A stretch of 64,000 nt of DNA from Sphingobacterium sp. xlx-96 (GTDB lineage Bacteria; Bacteroidota; Bacteroidia; Sphingobacteriales; Sphingobacteriaceae). The notes under the pieces were generated by a model, which was given only the letters and a program-made list of their open reading frames with translations, did no database searches and was not told where the DNA came from. The translations under genes and the position numbers were made by a program. Position 1 is the stretch's first letter; the number at the start of each line of letters is the position of its first letter. The stretch lies in assembly GCF_011007365.1 (NCBI RefSeq), contig NZ_WFKM01000010.1, positions 186,001 through 250,000 on the forward strand. Reading direction: 5' to 3'. Below, in pieces: positions 63,863 through 64,000 of the stretch.

Positions 63863-64000
63863 TTAAATTAGTTGTGCCAAATAGTTTCTCATTTTTTCCA
63901 GGTTCTCTATTAGGCTCTTTCCGCAAATGTCTATTCCATCGTGACGGTAACTGGTTCCCCTTAGCCTTCCCCTTGCATCGACAAATGCATAAGCCTGCAA
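63863..64000 (-). CDS. C-terminal end of an upstream gene (runs off the window)
   Basis: 46 codons in frame to the window edge: LQAYAFVDARGRLRGTSYRH then DGIDICGKSLIENLEKMRNY and LAQLI-stop at 63863. It is spaced 5 nt from the DUF6375-like start, so it is probably the first gene of the same operon. The product cannot be identified from this part. Confidence 0.6.
   Translation of the reverse strand: MQAYAFVDARGRLRGTSYRHDGIDICGKSLIENLEKMRNYLAQLI

Overview
The window looks like a chromosomal segment of a Bacteroidota bacterium, most likely Sphingobacteriaceae (Sphingobacterium/Pedobacter-like). The signs are three SusC/SusD outer-membrane pairs, an ECF sigma/FecR control pair, DUF4843 and PKD-like SusD-associated lipoproteins, TlpA-type thioredoxins, DUF5675/DUF6266 proteins and IS21 and IS256 elements. 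No rRNA, tRNA or CRISPR array was recognised. The assignment rests on gene content only.

Layout. 1-6 kb: a leftward glycan-use locus (SusC, SusD, start of a GH95 glycosidase). 6-12 kb: Aat transferase, DUF2200 protein, a frameshifted Crp/Fnr regulator, a PQQ-propeller protein and two TlpA-type genes, one of which is a remnant without its active site. 12-21 kb: a leftward unit of ECF sigma factor, FecR, STN-SusC, SusD, DUF4843 lipoprotein and PKD-like lipoprotein. 21.5-27 kb: accessory genes (DUF5675, low-complexity peptide, DUF6266, HTH, LytTR membrane regulator, cNMP-binding-like protein) among several short-period degenerate tandem repeats. 27-33.5 kb: a third SusC/SusD pair with a TlpA protein.

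34-64 kb is a defence island. Its left edge is a hairpin-rich non-coding stretch. Then comes a compact, A+T-rich seven-gene rightward cluster (34252-42150): XRE regulator with repeated operator-like sites, phosphoribosyltransferase-like protein, ORC/CDC6-type ATPase, an unrecognised Rossmann-like protein, a second ATPase with zinc ribbon, a HEPN protein and an N6-adenine methyltransferase. This is the best candidate in the window for a little-described system. It is followed by a broken IS256 element carrying two insertions of one small repeat; an AVAST-like pair (metallo-beta-lactamase protein plus a trypsin-like protease/STAND ATPase fusion); a truncated TIR gene joined to a Dam-type methyltransferase remnant that an intact IS21 has split with a 5-bp target duplication; a PutAbiC-AbiH pair; a 5'-truncated HsdR; and a second giant STAND ATPase with a nuclease-like N-terminus preceded by a DUF6375-like gene.

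How they work together: the SusC/SusD systems import glycans or peptides under ECF/anti-sigma control, while the right half is a layered and decaying set of phage-defence modules put together by mobile elements. Base composition changes visibly from module to module, which suggests separate acquisitions.
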